This document shows, in pieces, positions 18,392 through 26,995 of a stretch of DNA of 64,000 nt. Origin of the DNA: Fidelibacterota bacterium. GTDB lineage: Bacteria > Pseudomonadota > Alphaproteobacteria > Rhodospirillales > Rhodospirillaceae. The notes below the pieces were generated by a model that was given only the letters and a program-made list of their open reading frames with translations, ran no database searches and was not told the origin of the DNA. The stretch is taken from NCBI GenBank assembly GCA_947472795.1, contig CANJBL010000010.1:1-64000 (forward strand), given 5' to 3'. The translations under genes and the position numbers were made by a program. Within the stretch, counting starts at the first letter, position 1, and each line of letters begins with the position of its first letter.

Positions 18392-19678
18392 TTACTTCGG
18401 CGTCACTTTTAAAAGCTTACCTTCGTCCGTGAGTAGGTAGAGCGCGCCCTCGGGCCCGACTTTCACGTCGCGCACGCGGGCCTTCATGTCGTGGATCAAA
18501 GGCTCTTCATCCACCACCTTGTCACCCTGGATGGTCAAACGATCCAGCATCGTGCCGCGCAAGGCGCCCACGAAAACGCTGTTCTTCCATTGCGGAAAAA
18601 GATCGCCTTTGTAGAACACCAAACCCGACGGGGCGATCACCGGGTCCCAATAATAACGCGGCTGTTCCATGCCGGCTTTTTCGGTGTTACCGCCGTTGAT
18701 CGGATCGCCAGGATAGTCGATGCCGTGCGTGATCATGGGCCAGCCGTAGTTCTTGCCGGCCTCTACGTGATTCAACTCGTCGCCGCCGCGGGCACCATGT
18801 TCCACTTCCCACAGCCGCCCCGTGGCGTCGAAGGTCAAACCTTCTTCACTGCGGTGACCGATGGACCAGATTTCGGGCAGGGCGCCGGCTTTGCCGACAA
18901 ACGGATTGCCCGCACCGGGTTTGCCGTCCGGCGTGATGTGGATGATCTTTCCCAAGTGCGTGTCCAGGCGCTGGGCGACTTCCCATGGTGGCGAACGCGA
19001 ACGGTCACCCACGGTCATGAACAGGCTGCCGTCGCTGCCGATGGTCATGCGCCCGCCCTGATTGGCGGCCACTTGACGCGGCACGGCCGGGAAGGCACGG
19101 AAGATTACCTTCACGTCGCTCAAAGAATTTCCCGCTTCGTCGAACGTGGCGCTGGCGATGGCGATGTTGGTCTTCTCGTCGGCCACATCTTCGCTAAAGC
19201 TCACGAAGATGCGGTGATTGCGCGCGAAGTCCTTATCGAGCTGCAGATCGAGCAAACCCACCTGGCCGCCGTAGTGCACCGCCGGCACATTCTTCACCGG
19301 CTCGCCGATGGCGCCCTTGGCATCGACAACACGCAGTGCGCCGGATTTCTCCGTCACCAGCATTTTGCCGCCGGGCAGGAACTGAAGCGCCCAGGGAACT
19401 TTCAGCTGATCGGTGATGGTCGTCACGGTGATCGGCGTCGTGGCTTTATAAGGGGCGCGGGTCTGTCCCGGGAAAGCTGCTTTATCCGTGGCCAATTCAG
19501 GCGCACGCGTTTCGATCGGTTTGCCGGGCGTCATGACTGGATCGGGGAAGCCCGTCGAGTTCGCGCCGCGCACCGCCGCAGCGCCTGGCGGCATGCCGGT
19601 GAGTTCAAACGGATCGGCCGCATAGGCCGACGGTATTAAAGGCAAGCTTGCCAGCAGAAGTGTCCAGCGTCGTTTCAT
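18392..19678 (-). CDS. PQQ-dependent sugar dehydrogenase family protein, copy 2
   Basis: The second of two tandem paralogs; same length (428 residues), same signal peptide pattern (LIPSAYAAD) and same motif order as copy 1, including VTEKSGALRVVDAKGAIGEP, NQGGRMTIGSDGSLFMTVGD and HVEAGKNYGWPMITHG. Differences are scattered, mainly in the N-terminal 40 residues and at surface-like positions. A cytochrome c gene is divergent from it at 19812 and could accept electrons from these enzymes, though that is inference. Its own terminator lies downstream. Confidence 0.9.
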   Translation of the reverse strand: MKRRWTLLLASLPLIPSAYAADPFELTGMPPGAAAVRGANSTGFPDPVMTPGKPIETRAPELATDKAAFPGQTRAPYKATTPITVTTITDQLKVPWALQFLPGGKMLVTEKSGALRVVDAKGAIGEPVKNVPAVHYGGQVGLLDLQLDKDFARNHRIFVSFSEDVADEKTNIAIASATFDEAGNSLSDVKVIFRAFPAVPRQVAANQGGRMTIGSDGSLFMTVGDRSRSPPWEVAQRLDTHLGKIIHITPDGKPGAGNPFVGKAGALPEIWSIGHRSEEGLTFDATGRLWEVEHGARGGDELNHVEAGKNYGWPMITHGIDYPGDPINGGNTEKAGMEQPRYYWDPVIAPSGLVFYKGDLFPQWKNSVFVGALRGTMLDRLTIQGDKVVDEEPLIHDMKARVRDVKVGPEGALYLLTDEGKLLKVTPK

Positions 19679-19698
19679 TCTCGGTTCTCCCTTTTGCG

Positions 19699-19722
19699 CC
19701 AGCGATCAGACCAGCGATCAGA
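19699..19722. repeat. Perfect 12-bp tandem duplication upstream of dehydrogenase copy 2
   Basis: CCAGCGATCAGA occurs twice back to back (19699-19710 and 19711-19722) in the divergent promoter region between the dehydrogenase and cytochrome c genes. A duplicated protein-binding half-site is possible, but a simple slippage product is equally likely. Confidence 0.75.
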
Positions 19723-19811
19723 TCCGCAAGAGTCTGTGGGCGCGCCGGTGCATGGTATATGCTCTGGCATATCTCGCGGAGAAAAAAGCGGACGAGGAGG
19801 TTGATGCCGTC

Positions 19812-20222
19812 ATGAAAAATGCGGGTTCTTTCGCCATTTCTGTTGCAATTTTTGCTGGGAGTTTGGTGTTCTTTACTGGGAGCGCACACCGCGAGGCCCA
19901 TGCCGCCGGCGCGCCGGATATCGAGCGCGGGCACGACTACTTCGATCAGGAATGCTCCACCTGCCATCAAGCCATCAAAGGCGAGGGGGGCGATCAAGGC
20001 CCATCGTTGATCGGCGTCGTTGGCCGCAAGGCTGGGTCTGTTCCGGGCTTCGATTATTCGAAAGCCATCAAAGCTTTTGGAAAAGTCTGGACACCCGAAC
20101 AGCTCAATACCTTTTTGGCCGATCCGCCGACGGTGGTGCCAGGCACCAAAATGAGCATCAACGTGGGCGATGCCGGTGACCGCGCGGACCTCATTGCGTT
20201 CTTGGCGTCCACCAAGAAATAA
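19812..20222 (+). CDS. Periplasmic cytochrome c, class I
   Basis: A small soluble electron carrier of the cytochrome c550/c2 type. The 136-residue precursor has a signal peptide (hydrophobic to about residue 23, cleaved near AHAAG), one haem site CSTCH at 48-52 and a probable distal ligand Met114 in GTKMSI. The ATG at 19812 follows GAGGAGG by 11 bases; an in-frame ATG at 19752 lacks a ribosome site and would bury the signal peptide. It is divergent from the sugar dehydrogenases, so electron transfer from them is a reasonable guess. Confidence 0.9.
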   Translation: MKNAGSFAISVAIFAGSLVFFTGSAHREAHAAGAPDIERGHDYFDQECSTCHQAIKGEGGDQGPSLIGVVGRKAGSVPGFDYSKAIKAFGKVWTPEQLNTFLADPPTVVPGTKMSINVGDAGDRADLIAFLASTKK

Positions 20223-20232
20223 GAGCCGGCGT

Positions 20233-20688
20233 TCACGTTGTCTTGGCGCCGTATAGCGCCAGCCATTCTTCATAGAGGGCCATCAGTTCGTCCAACATCG
20301 GCAACAGTTGGCGGTTCACGCTCGCCACGACCACCGAGCGGCGAACCTTGCTGGGATGACTCAACAATGTCATCAGCGCGCCGGGCGATAGGATGTTGGT
20401 GTAGCGCAAACTCCGTTCAGTCCTGGGATCGAGCGCGGCCTCCAGCGCCAGGAACGCGCCATTCGCTCCGGCAAGATCCTTGCGAAAACTCTCCAGCGTC
20501 GCGCCTTCGAACCGCGAATGCCGGCCGCCAAGGTGATGGAAAAGTCGCTTATGGAAATCATAAACCATGGTCAGCGCCACATAGGCGCGCCCCATATCCA
20601 AGGGTGCGGCGGTAAAATGGTCAACGGCTGGGCGCACGACGTCGTGCAGCCAGACCGCCGGTTGGTCCAAGCGTAGGGTGTGGGGCAT
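20233..20688 (-). CDS. Hypothetical protein
   Basis: No family recognised. From the ATG at 20688 it encodes 151 residues with motifs PHTLRLDQPAVWLHDVVRP and a C-terminal helix-rich part (LLPMLDELMALYEEWLALYG). The frame is open up to an ATG at 20928, but that start would run across the promoter, ribosome site and first codons of the divergent gene at 20868, so the shorter form is preferred; it has a GGGATG about 10 bases upstream. No signal peptide or membrane segment is visible. The stop lies 10 bases from the convergent cytochrome c gene. Confidence 0.6.
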   Translation of the reverse strand: MPHTLRLDQPAVWLHDVVRPAVDHFTAAPLDMGRAYVALTMVYDFHKRLFHHLGGRHSRFEGATLESFRKDLAGANGAFLALEAALDPRTERSLRYTNILSPGALMTLLSHPSKVRRSVVVASVNRQLLPMLDELMALYEEWLALYGAKTT

Positions 20689-20867
20689 CAAGTCGTCATC
20701 CCGCGAACAGTTGCCGAGGAAAACGATATCGGGGGCAAATGGGCCGAAACTCTGGCGAAAGCATGGCTTTAGGCCACCATACTTCAGAAAGTGGGATAAT
20801 TCCGCTAAGATCGCACGTCTTTGGGAAACGGATGGCGCTGGCCGTCCATATTGGGAGGGATAATAAC

Positions 20868-21377
20868 ATGATGAAGCATGTAATCGCTGCGCTGACGATT
20901 TCAGCATGTATCGCGGGGTCGCCCGCATTTGCCCAGGTGGAGCAAAAGACGCTTCCGAAGGATGAGATCGCCAAGATCAAGGCGGACGTCATCAAGGCCG
21001 CGACGGAATACTTGGTTTACTTCTCTAATTCCGATGCGAAATCTGTGGCTGAGAAAAGCTACGGACCAATGGCGGTCGCCGTAGGCCCGAACGGCATCGT
21101 GGCGCAGGATCGGGCAGCGTCCGCCGCCAGCTTTGCCAACAGCTTCGTCAACCTCAAGAAAGTCGGCTGGGTGAAGTCGGCCTGGGTCAATCCCATCGTC
21201 TGCGTGCTGAACGCCAACGTCGCGTTCATGAGCAGCACGTACCGCCGCTACGACAAGGACAACAAGGTCATCGCCGACCTGAACGAAACCCTGGTGTACC
21301 TGCGCGATAAGGACGGCTGGAAGATCGTGGGTAACTATCCGCAGCCCATGGAAAAGACCGTCACGTGTAACGACTAA
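20868..21377 (+). CDS. Secreted NTF2-like (SnoaL/DUF4440-type) protein
   Basis: A 169-residue exported protein with a clear signal peptide (MMKHVIAALTISACIAGSPA, cleavage near AFAQ). The mature part has the NTF2-like pattern: an N-terminal helix with ATEYLVYFSNSDAKSVAE, a middle sheet with VNPIVCVLNANVAFMSSTYR, and a final GWKIVGNY strand. Such proteins may be enzymes or ligand-binding scaffolds; no catalytic residues can be assigned. The start has a strong GGGAGGGA 7 bases upstream, which rules out longer forms. Confidence 0.7.
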   Translation: MMKHVIAALTISACIAGSPAFAQVEQKTLPKDEIAKIKADVIKAATEYLVYFSNSDAKSVAEKSYGPMAVAVGPNGIVAQDRAASAASFANSFVNLKKVGWVKSAWVNPIVCVLNANVAFMSSTYRRYDKDNKVIADLNETLVYLRDKDGWKIVGNYPQPMEKTVTCND

Positions 21378-21412
21378 GGCCGGATAACACGTTCGGCACA
21401 CATAAGGTATCC

Positions 21413-21910
21413 ATGGAACAGTCGCGCAAATCACTCAAAGATTGGCTGATCCTTGTCGGGCTGGCGGTTCTTCCGGTTGCTTTGGCTTCGTTTGTCGGCC
21501 AACTGGCGACGACACCCAACCTCGAGCCTTGGTATGCCGGACTTTTGAAACCGTCGTTCAATCTGCCAAACTGGATCTTCGCCCCGGTTTGGACGACGCT
21601 GTACGTCCTCATGGCGATCGCGGCATGGCGCATCTTGCGCCTGCCGCGAAACACGCCGGGACGTCAGCTCGGGCTAACCGCTTTCTACATCCAGCTCGGG
21701 ATGAATGCGGCATGGTCTTGGATGTTCTTTGCGGCCCAAAGCCCGTTGCTCGGCATGGTGAACATCATCCCACAGATGCTTGTTATCCTGGCGACCATCG
21801 GGCTTTTTTACCGGCTGGATAAGGTAGCGGGCCTGTGCCTTGTGCCGCTGGCCATGTGGGTCAGTTTTGCGAGCTTGCTCAATCTCTCAATATTGCGATT
21901 GAACGGATGA
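21413..21910 (+). CDS. tspO: TspO/MBR family tryptophan-rich sensory protein
   Basis: A five-helix membrane protein that binds porphyrins and in some alphaproteobacteria modulates photosynthesis or stress gene expression. The 165 residues include the family motifs PWYAGLLKPSFNLPNWIFAPVW near the first loop (positions about 38-60) and the late segment LVPLAMWVSFASLLN. It starts 35 bases after the NTF2-like gene and could share its transcript. Confidence 0.92.
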   Translation: MEQSRKSLKDWLILVGLAVLPVALASFVGQLATTPNLEPWYAGLLKPSFNLPNWIFAPVWTTLYVLMAIAAWRILRLPRNTPGRQLGLTAFYIQLGMNAAWSWMFFAAQSPLLGMVNIIPQMLVILATIGLFYRLDKVAGLCLVPLAMWVSFASLLNLSILRLNG

Positions 21911-21930
21911 CGGACCATCGCCAACACAAT

Positions 21931-21948
21931 GCATAATATACATTATGC
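21931..21948. repeat. Perfect inverted repeat downstream of tspO
   Basis: GCATAAT (21931-21937), spacer ATAC, ATTATGC (21942-21948). It sits 20 bases after the tspO stop, between convergent genes. It is A+T-rich without a T-run, so it resembles a protein-binding operator more than an intrinsic terminator. Confidence 0.7.
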
Positions 21949-22019
21949 GACAATATGAGATATGGAAACGGCGGAAATCAGCCGATTTTGCCTCAACCCA
22001 TTTCTCATTCCACCCGGCC

Positions 22020-22367
22020 CTAGCTCCGCTGTCTTGGCCCGGGCTGTTCCGGTTTCTCGGGCCATGAGCTCCCGATGTCCGGCGAGATTTCATCCTGAGC
22101 TGCCTGATCCAGGTCGCTCTCGCGCTCACCGTCCGGACAGCAGACACCCACCACGGGGTCGCACTTGGGCGAATGCCATACCAGCCGGCCCTTCTCGAAC
22201 TGGCAGCATTGCTCGGTGGTGCCGTCGTTGAAGTTCACCACCGCCAAGACCGGCAAGGTGCCTTTCATCGAGAACATCTTGCACAGGAAGTAAGACTGCG
22301 CAGCGCCCGGTACGCTGGCCAGGAACTTCAGCTGTCCATTAGAAAGTTTGCAGAAGATACTGTACAT
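22020..22367 (-). CDS. Small hypothetical protein, cysteine-containing
   Basis: A 115-residue reading frame with no recognised family. It has an N-terminal sequence MYSIFCKLSNGQLKFLASVP, a central NFNDGTTEQCCQF, and a low-complexity acidic/Pro tail. Six cysteines, including CC pairs, are visible. No signal peptide or membrane helix. The ribosome site is poor. It may share a transcript with the receiver protein 53 bases upstream. Coding status is moderate: the composition of the first 75 residues looks protein-like, the last 40 less so. Confidence 0.45.
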   Translation of the reverse strand: MYSIFCKLSNGQLKFLASVPGAAQSYFLCKMFSMKGTLPVLAVVNFNDGTTEQCCQFEKGRLVWHSPKCDPVVGVCCPDGERESDLDQAAQDEISPDIGSSWPEKPEQPGPRQRS

Positions 22368-22420
22368 GCGCTGGATTTATCCGGTCGCGCGGGAGGCCTC
22401 GGGACGTGTCGCGTCGTGTC

Positions 22421-22888
22421 TTATTCGGCCAGAAGCCGGGCGATATTCGCCAGCAGAACGTCCGGCGAATATGGCTTATGCAGCACCGGACCATCGCCAA
22501 CGGGCATACGGGCGGTATGGGCCGAGAGATAGGCCGCCGTCGACGTCACGAGCATCTTCACTTCGGGAAACTTGCGCCGCACCCAGGCGGCCAGGTCTTC
22601 GGCATCAAAGCGCCCTGGCAAGCTGGCATCACAGCACACCAGATCGATCATCATCTCGCCCACATCAAAAATGGCCTGAGCCTCAACCGCCGTCGAGGCT
22701 TCTATGACGCGGCAATTATGGTCGCGCAGATACTGGCAGACATAGGCCCGTATGAGCACTTCGTCTTCGACCACAAGCACACACGGCCGGCGGCGCTCAC
22801 TGTTTGCGTTTACGGCGCCCTCAAACTGGAAACCCGCTTGAAAAAGCCTTTGATGTGAGGGACTTGGAAGCCGACATAACGCAACCAT
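22421..22888 (-). CDS. Single-domain response regulator (receiver only)
   Basis: A CheY/FixJ-type receiver with no output domain. After about 33 N-terminal residues of unclear role, the receiver shows VLVVEDEVLIR, the phospho-acceptor Asp87 in VCCDASLPG, a Thr/Ser switch in LVTSTA and the conserved Lys in LHKPYSPD. The N-terminal extension has no alternative ATG/GTG closer to the domain, so the ATG at 22888 is used. No histidine kinase is adjacent; it is an orphan and could join a phosphorelay encoded elsewhere. Confidence 0.85.
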   Translation of the reverse strand: MVALCRLPSPSHQRLFQAGFQFEGAVNANSERRRPCVLVVEDEVLIRAYVCQYLRDHNCRVIEASTAVEAQAIFDVGEMMIDLVCCDASLPGRFDAEDLAAWVRRKFPEVKMLVTSTAAYLSAHTARMPVGDGPVLHKPYSPDVLLANIARLLAE

Positions 22889-22995
22889 CTATGATCTCGC
22901 ACAGTATGAGAATGCCTATGCGAATCAACATCGCGCGTCACTAAAAGTTCCCGATTTTGGTACTGCCCGGCGGTGCAGGAGTAAGCCTCAGCGCT

Positions 22996-23241
22996 TTAAG
23001 CGATGCGCCGGGTCCATGCTTCCAAAGCGTCTAGGTCAGGCTTGGGTTGACCGGTGAAACCCGCGATGAACGCCGCGTAGGCGTAATGGTAAAGCGAGCC
23101 CGGAATATCACGCCTTTGCAGCCAGATCTTTTCCAGCGAGCGCAGTTCATCCTGTGGAATGCCGCTGTCACGCAAGGTCGTCGCCAGCAAGTAGAAGTGC
23201 TGAAGGGTATCTGCGGGCGATCTCATATCTGTTATTTCCAT
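22996..23241 (-). CDS. Small hypothetical protein
   Basis: An 81-residue soluble protein of unknown function (MEITDMRSPADTLQHFYLLA at the start, ending LDALEAWTRRIA). The ATG at 23241 has a good GAGGAG site 7-8 bases upstream, which favours it over the ATG at 23304. It is predicted mostly helical, with a Tyr/His-rich centre (GSLYHYAYAAFIAGF). Confidence 0.6.
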   Translation of the reverse strand: MEITDMRSPADTLQHFYLLATTLRDSGIPQDELRSLEKIWLQRRDIPGSLYHYAYAAFIAGFTGQPKPDLDALEAWTRRIA

Positions 23242-23651
23242 ATCGCACTCCTCACCATCTAAGTGAGCCAGGGCACGTGCCACCCGTGAACGGGTTCCTT
23301 CCAATTCCGGCCGGAAGGCTGACGGGCAAATTGCCGCGCTACGCGAAGTGTAGAAAAAACGCCCAGTATCGCTTTAGGCCTGTATCGCTTTAGGAACGAG
23401 AGTCTAGGCCCGCCCGTTGCATCGCCCAAATGAACTTTCACAGATCACGCGCTCAAAGGCGTATTCGCAAGAAAATGGCGCACTTTGGGCCTCCGTATCC
23501 TTGCAGCGATGAAAAGTTTTTCAACCTCTACGAACCCTGTGTAACCTTCCGACAGCGGCGAAATTCCAAAACGGTTCAGACTCGGAGTATGGTCGCACCA
23601 GTACTTGCACATGGGCGCTTTCACACCTCTCGCACGGGATACGTTGTCAGC
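23242..23651. other. Intergenic region ahead of mazG
   Basis: I see no convincing gene here. The only structure is a 13-bp direct repeat, GTATCGCTTTAGG, at 23366-23378 and 23382-23394 (16-bp period). The region should hold the divergent promoters of the 81-residue protein and mazG. The frame of mazG is open back to 23430, but the extra residues are not mazG-like. Confidence 0.6.
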
Positions 23652-24482
23652 ATGACATCCACCCCCTCTCCGCTTCCCGACTCCATCACGCGTTTGCTGG
23701 GCGTTATGACGCGCTTACGCGATCCCAACGGCGGCTGCCCGTGGGATGTGCAGCAGACCTTTGCCACCATCGCGCCTTACACCATCGAGGAAGCCTATGA
23801 AGTGGCCGATGCCATTGCGCGAGGCGACATCCCCGCTCTGAAAGACGAGCTAGGCGATCTCCTGCTTCAGGTGGTGTTCCACGCGCGCATGGCCGAGGAA
23901 GCCGGCCTTTTTAATTTCCGCGATGTTGCCGAAGGCATCTCCGACAAGATGATCCGGCGCCATCCCCATGTGTTCGCCGATGCCGTGGTTAAGGATGCCG
24001 CCGATCAGACCCGCGCCTGGGAGGAGATCAAGGCCGCCGAGCGGGCCAAGGCAGCTGGCGATAGGCCACCCAGTGTACTGGATGGCATCCCGCAGGGCCT
24101 GCCGGCCATGAAACTGGCGGAAAAGCTTCAGAAGCGGGCCTCCCGCGTGGGCTTCGACTGGACCGAGGCCAGGGACGTCCTGGCCAAGATCCGTGAGGAA
24201 TTGGACGAGGTCACGGCCGAGTTCAATGCCCAGGAGATGGGTGGGGCCAACGCCCGCCTCACGGACGAGGTCGGCGATCTGCTGTTTGCTTGCGTCAATC
24301 TGGCTCGAAAGGCCAATATCGACCCCGGCATGGCCCTACGCGGCACGAATTTGAAGTTCGAGCGTCGCTTCCGGACAGTCGAGGCGCTTCTGGCTGCCAA
24401 GGGCCGCTCACCCAAGGAGGCGACTTTGGAGGAGATGGAAGCGTTATGGGTTGAAGCTAAGAATACCGAGCGCCGGGCTTAA
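23652..24482 (+). CDS. mazG: Nucleoside triphosphate pyrophosphohydrolase MazG
   Basis: Hydrolyses (d)NTPs to NMPs and pyrophosphate, a housecleaning and stress function. The 276 residues carry two MazG domains. The first has the signature CPWDVQQTFATIAPYTIEEAYE and DELGDLLLQVVFHA; the second has LDEVTAEFNAQ and DEVGDLLFACVNLAR. The ATG at 23652 (MTSTPSPLPDSITRLLGVM) fits the family N-terminus; the open frame upstream to 23430 has a different character. Confidence 0.93.
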   Translation: MTSTPSPLPDSITRLLGVMTRLRDPNGGCPWDVQQTFATIAPYTIEEAYEVADAIARGDIPALKDELGDLLLQVVFHARMAEEAGLFNFRDVAEGISDKMIRRHPHVFADAVVKDAADQTRAWEEIKAAERAKAAGDRPPSVLDGIPQGLPAMKLAEKLQKRASRVGFDWTEARDVLAKIREELDEVTAEFNAQEMGGANARLTDEVGDLLFACVNLARKANIDPGMALRGTNLKFERRFRTVEALLAAKGRSPKEATLEEMEALWVEAKNTERRA

Positions 24483-24518
24483 AGTTTTCCTTGAGTCCCG
24501 AGAGTCAAACGGAAGCAA

Positions 24519-25235
24519 ATGAACACTTTTTCGGTTTTGCGTATCTGGCCCTTGCTCCGCCACTTGAGCACAATCCTTTGCTGCGTCGTACTGCTCGTCA
24601 GTTGCTATATCCCCGACCAGTACGAATGCGAAATCCGCCTGACGAAAGATGGCGGCTACGGGATCACTTTCAACGGCATCCTCACCTATGCGCCGCTCTA
24701 CGGCCAGATCGTGCGGAAGAAGATTGATCCGGAGCACGCCAAAGAGAACGAGAAGATGTTCCTGGAACAGCTCAAGCGGGACGATGGCTTCAAGGAAGTC
24801 ACCTCATTGGGCATGGGCCGCTACAAGGTGCGGTTCTCGCGTGAAGGCCGTTTTGCCGGCAGCCACCAGATGGTGACGTTCGTGACCCGGCAAGAACCTA
24901 TCTTCCGCATCCTGACGACGGAATCCGGCAATGTGGAAGTGAACGGCTCCGGTCAGGGCAAGATGTACGCCAAGAGCCTGGAAGAAGTGGGCGTCAAGTC
25001 GGCAGGGCTGTTGCGCATCGTCACCGACGCCCAGGTGACCGACCAGAACGCCCAGTTCACCCGCGCCTCACCTGCCCCCGGTTTCACGCAGTACGACTGG
25101 CGTCCGCGCAGCCTGCGCGATACGCCGCCGCGCTTTGTCGCCAAGCTGGCCATTGATCCGCGCACGGGCGTCCCGGCTTATGGCGGTTCCGGCGTCAATG
25201 TGGAGCCGGAAGCCACACCGCCGCCGCGCCCGTGA
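24519..25235 (+). CDS. Predicted lipoprotein of unknown function
   Basis: A 238-residue protein with a lipoprotein signal (CCVVLLVSC-Y, lipobox LVS-Cys). The body is mixed alpha/beta with DQYECEIRLTKDGGYGITFNG, a basic middle part and a Pro-rich tail. No family recognised. It begins 36 bases after mazG and converges with the DUF3300 gene, with 12 bases between stops. Confidence 0.7.
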   Translation: MNTFSVLRIWPLLRHLSTILCCVVLLVSCYIPDQYECEIRLTKDGGYGITFNGILTYAPLYGQIVRKKIDPEHAKENEKMFLEQLKRDDGFKEVTSLGMGRYKVRFSREGRFAGSHQMVTFVTRQEPIFRILTTESGNVEVNGSGQGKMYAKSLEEVGVKSAGLLRIVTDAQVTDQNAQFTRASPAPGFTQYDWRPRSLRDTPPRFVAKLAIDPRTGVPAYGGSGVNVEPEATPPPRP

Positions 25236-25247
25236 CGATCTGAAGCT

Positions 25248-26978
25248 CTAGTTGTCGCGGCGACGCATCCCGCGTGCGCCGTAATCCCCATCTTGCTGCT
25301 GACCCTGAGCCTGCTGCGGCTGGGCTTGCGGTTGCGCCTGAGGTTGAGCCTGCGGCTGCGGTGCGGGCCGCATGCGCGGCATATCTTGCCGCGGCGCCTC
25401 TTGAGCCTGAGGCATCTGCGGTGCGCGCGCTTGCGGCGCCGGACGTGGTTCCTCCTGACGCTGGAACCCGCGCCCGCCAAAATTACGCCGTCCATCTTGG
25501 TTACCAAAATCGGCGCGCTGCGGTTCCCGGGCCTGTGGCGGTTGCGCTTGAGGCTGTTGCGCCCGTTGCCCCCAGCCACCGGAACGGCGGCCATCATCAT
25601 TACGATCCGCTCCATCGCCACGGAAGCGCTGAGAACCCGGTTGAGGCACGGGTGACTCCGGTGCGGGTAACGCCCGTGCGGTCGGCTGCGGCGGGGTAAC
25701 GTCAGGCGTGCGCTGGCCACCTTGCCCGTTGAAACGGCCATCACGCCGGCCACCGTCGTTATCGTCGCGGCGACGCGGGATGCTGGCCTGCTCCTCACCA
25801 CCGCGGCGCTGTTGCCAGCCGCCATTGGACCGAGACTCATCGCGGCGGAAATTGAACGAACCGGATTCCACCGGCGGTGGCGCATTGGCAGTCGTGGTCC
25901 CGCCCCCACGGCGGCGGTTGTCATTACCGGGCCCATTACCATGACGGCGCGAGGGATCAGGGCGCCAAACGTTGTCGCGATCAGGTCCGCGTCCAAAGTT
26001 ATGATGCGCATACTTGGGCGGATCGATGATGCGGATGCGTCTGTTCGACCAGTCCCAGCGGTTCCAGCCCCAGAACGGCGCAATGGTGCGGTAGGTGAAG
26101 AATATACCGGGCGTATATGCGTAGCCCAGCGGCGGCGGCACATAGAACGGCGGGTAATCAGGATAGGGCCACGCGCCATAGACCACACGCGGGTCATAGA
26201 ATGGCACATAGACCACCTCCGGGTCCGCCGGCTCGATGATGATCTGGTTGTTCTCGACGATCACGCGCTGGCGCAAATCCGAGTCCAGTTGATCGGCGGC
26301 GCGCGCTTCGCGGCGCAGACGCTGCACGGCATCCATCACATCGTCGGGCTGCGCCGTAAAGGAATCGCCCACCCGCTGCAGCCAGTCCAGATCGTTATTC
26401 ATCATCTTGAGGATCTGCGGGAACGCCGCCATGGCTTTCACGCTCGGGTCCCAGTTCTCACCGTCTACGGCATCGGATAATGCATCGCCCTGAAGGCCTT
26501 GATTGCCCGGCTGCTCGATCCAGCGTGCGGCTTGCACCACTTCAAAAGGATAGGTGGACGCCATCAGAATCTGCGACAGCAGCTGGTCGGGATACAGCGC
26601 GATGGGCGCCATCAACGCATCAAGCTGACGCTGCGACGTGGGCGCAGGATAGGACGCCTGATCGACATAGTTGGCGATCTTTGTGGTCGTGACCTGAAGC
26701 GGTCCTGCGCTGAGGTCGATATCTCCCGCCGACGTGTCAAGTGTCTTCATTGGAGCGGTCCCCACCGGGGCATCAGTCTTCAACGTCACGGCCAAAGCCG
26801 AGAGATCTTGCTTCGCGGGTTCCAGGGGTTTCGTGAAAGACGCGGGCGGCGTCACCGGAACTTGCGTGGCGATGGCCGTCACCAGCTCAGGAGCCCGCGA
26901 TTGCGAGGCCAAGGTCAGCACTGTGCCCCCGGCGCCAAGGGCCATCACGCCAAAAAGAAGCTTCGTGTTGAGTGTCAT
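25248..26978 (-). CDS. DUF3300 domain protein, exported, with low-complexity tail
   Basis: A 576-residue envelope protein of unknown function. It has an N-terminal hydrophobic segment (signal or anchor, residues 1-25), a DUF3300 domain at about 105-320 with LMAPIALYPDQLLSQILMAS, ASTYPFEVVQAARW and EVVYVPFYDPRVVYG, a Trp/Tyr-rich stretch (APFWGWNRWDW), and about 250 residues rich in Arg, Gly, Gln and Pro with repeated PQAQPQAQ-type sequence near the C-terminus. The tail is probably disordered. It is last in a minus-strand gene run, 17 bases after the IMPase-like gene. Confidence 0.85.
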   Translation of the reverse strand: MTLNTKLLFGVMALGAGGTVLTLASQSRAPELVTAIATQVPVTPPASFTKPLEPAKQDLSALAVTLKTDAPVGTAPMKTLDTSAGDIDLSAGPLQVTTTKIANYVDQASYPAPTSQRQLDALMAPIALYPDQLLSQILMASTYPFEVVQAARWIEQPGNQGLQGDALSDAVDGENWDPSVKAMAAFPQILKMMNNDLDWLQRVGDSFTAQPDDVMDAVQRLRREARAADQLDSDLRQRVIVENNQIIIEPADPEVVYVPFYDPRVVYGAWPYPDYPPFYVPPPLGYAYTPGIFFTYRTIAPFWGWNRWDWSNRRIRIIDPPKYAHHNFGRGPDRDNVWRPDPSRRHGNGPGNDNRRRGGGTTTANAPPPVESGSFNFRRDESRSNGGWQQRRGGEEQASIPRRRDDNDGGRRDGRFNGQGGQRTPDVTPPQPTARALPAPESPVPQPGSQRFRGDGADRNDDGRRSGGWGQRAQQPQAQPPQAREPQRADFGNQDGRRNFGGRGFQRQEEPRPAPQARAPQMPQAQEAPRQDMPRMRPAPQPQAQPQAQPQAQPQQAQGQQQDGDYGARGMRRRDN

Positions 26979-26995
26979 GAGAGCAAACCCGCCTT

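Noticed and set aside
25248-25700. Plus-strand frames opposite the low-complexity tail of the DUF3300 gene
   Set aside because: They mirror the Arg/Gln/Pro-rich repeats of the real gene and have no start signals.
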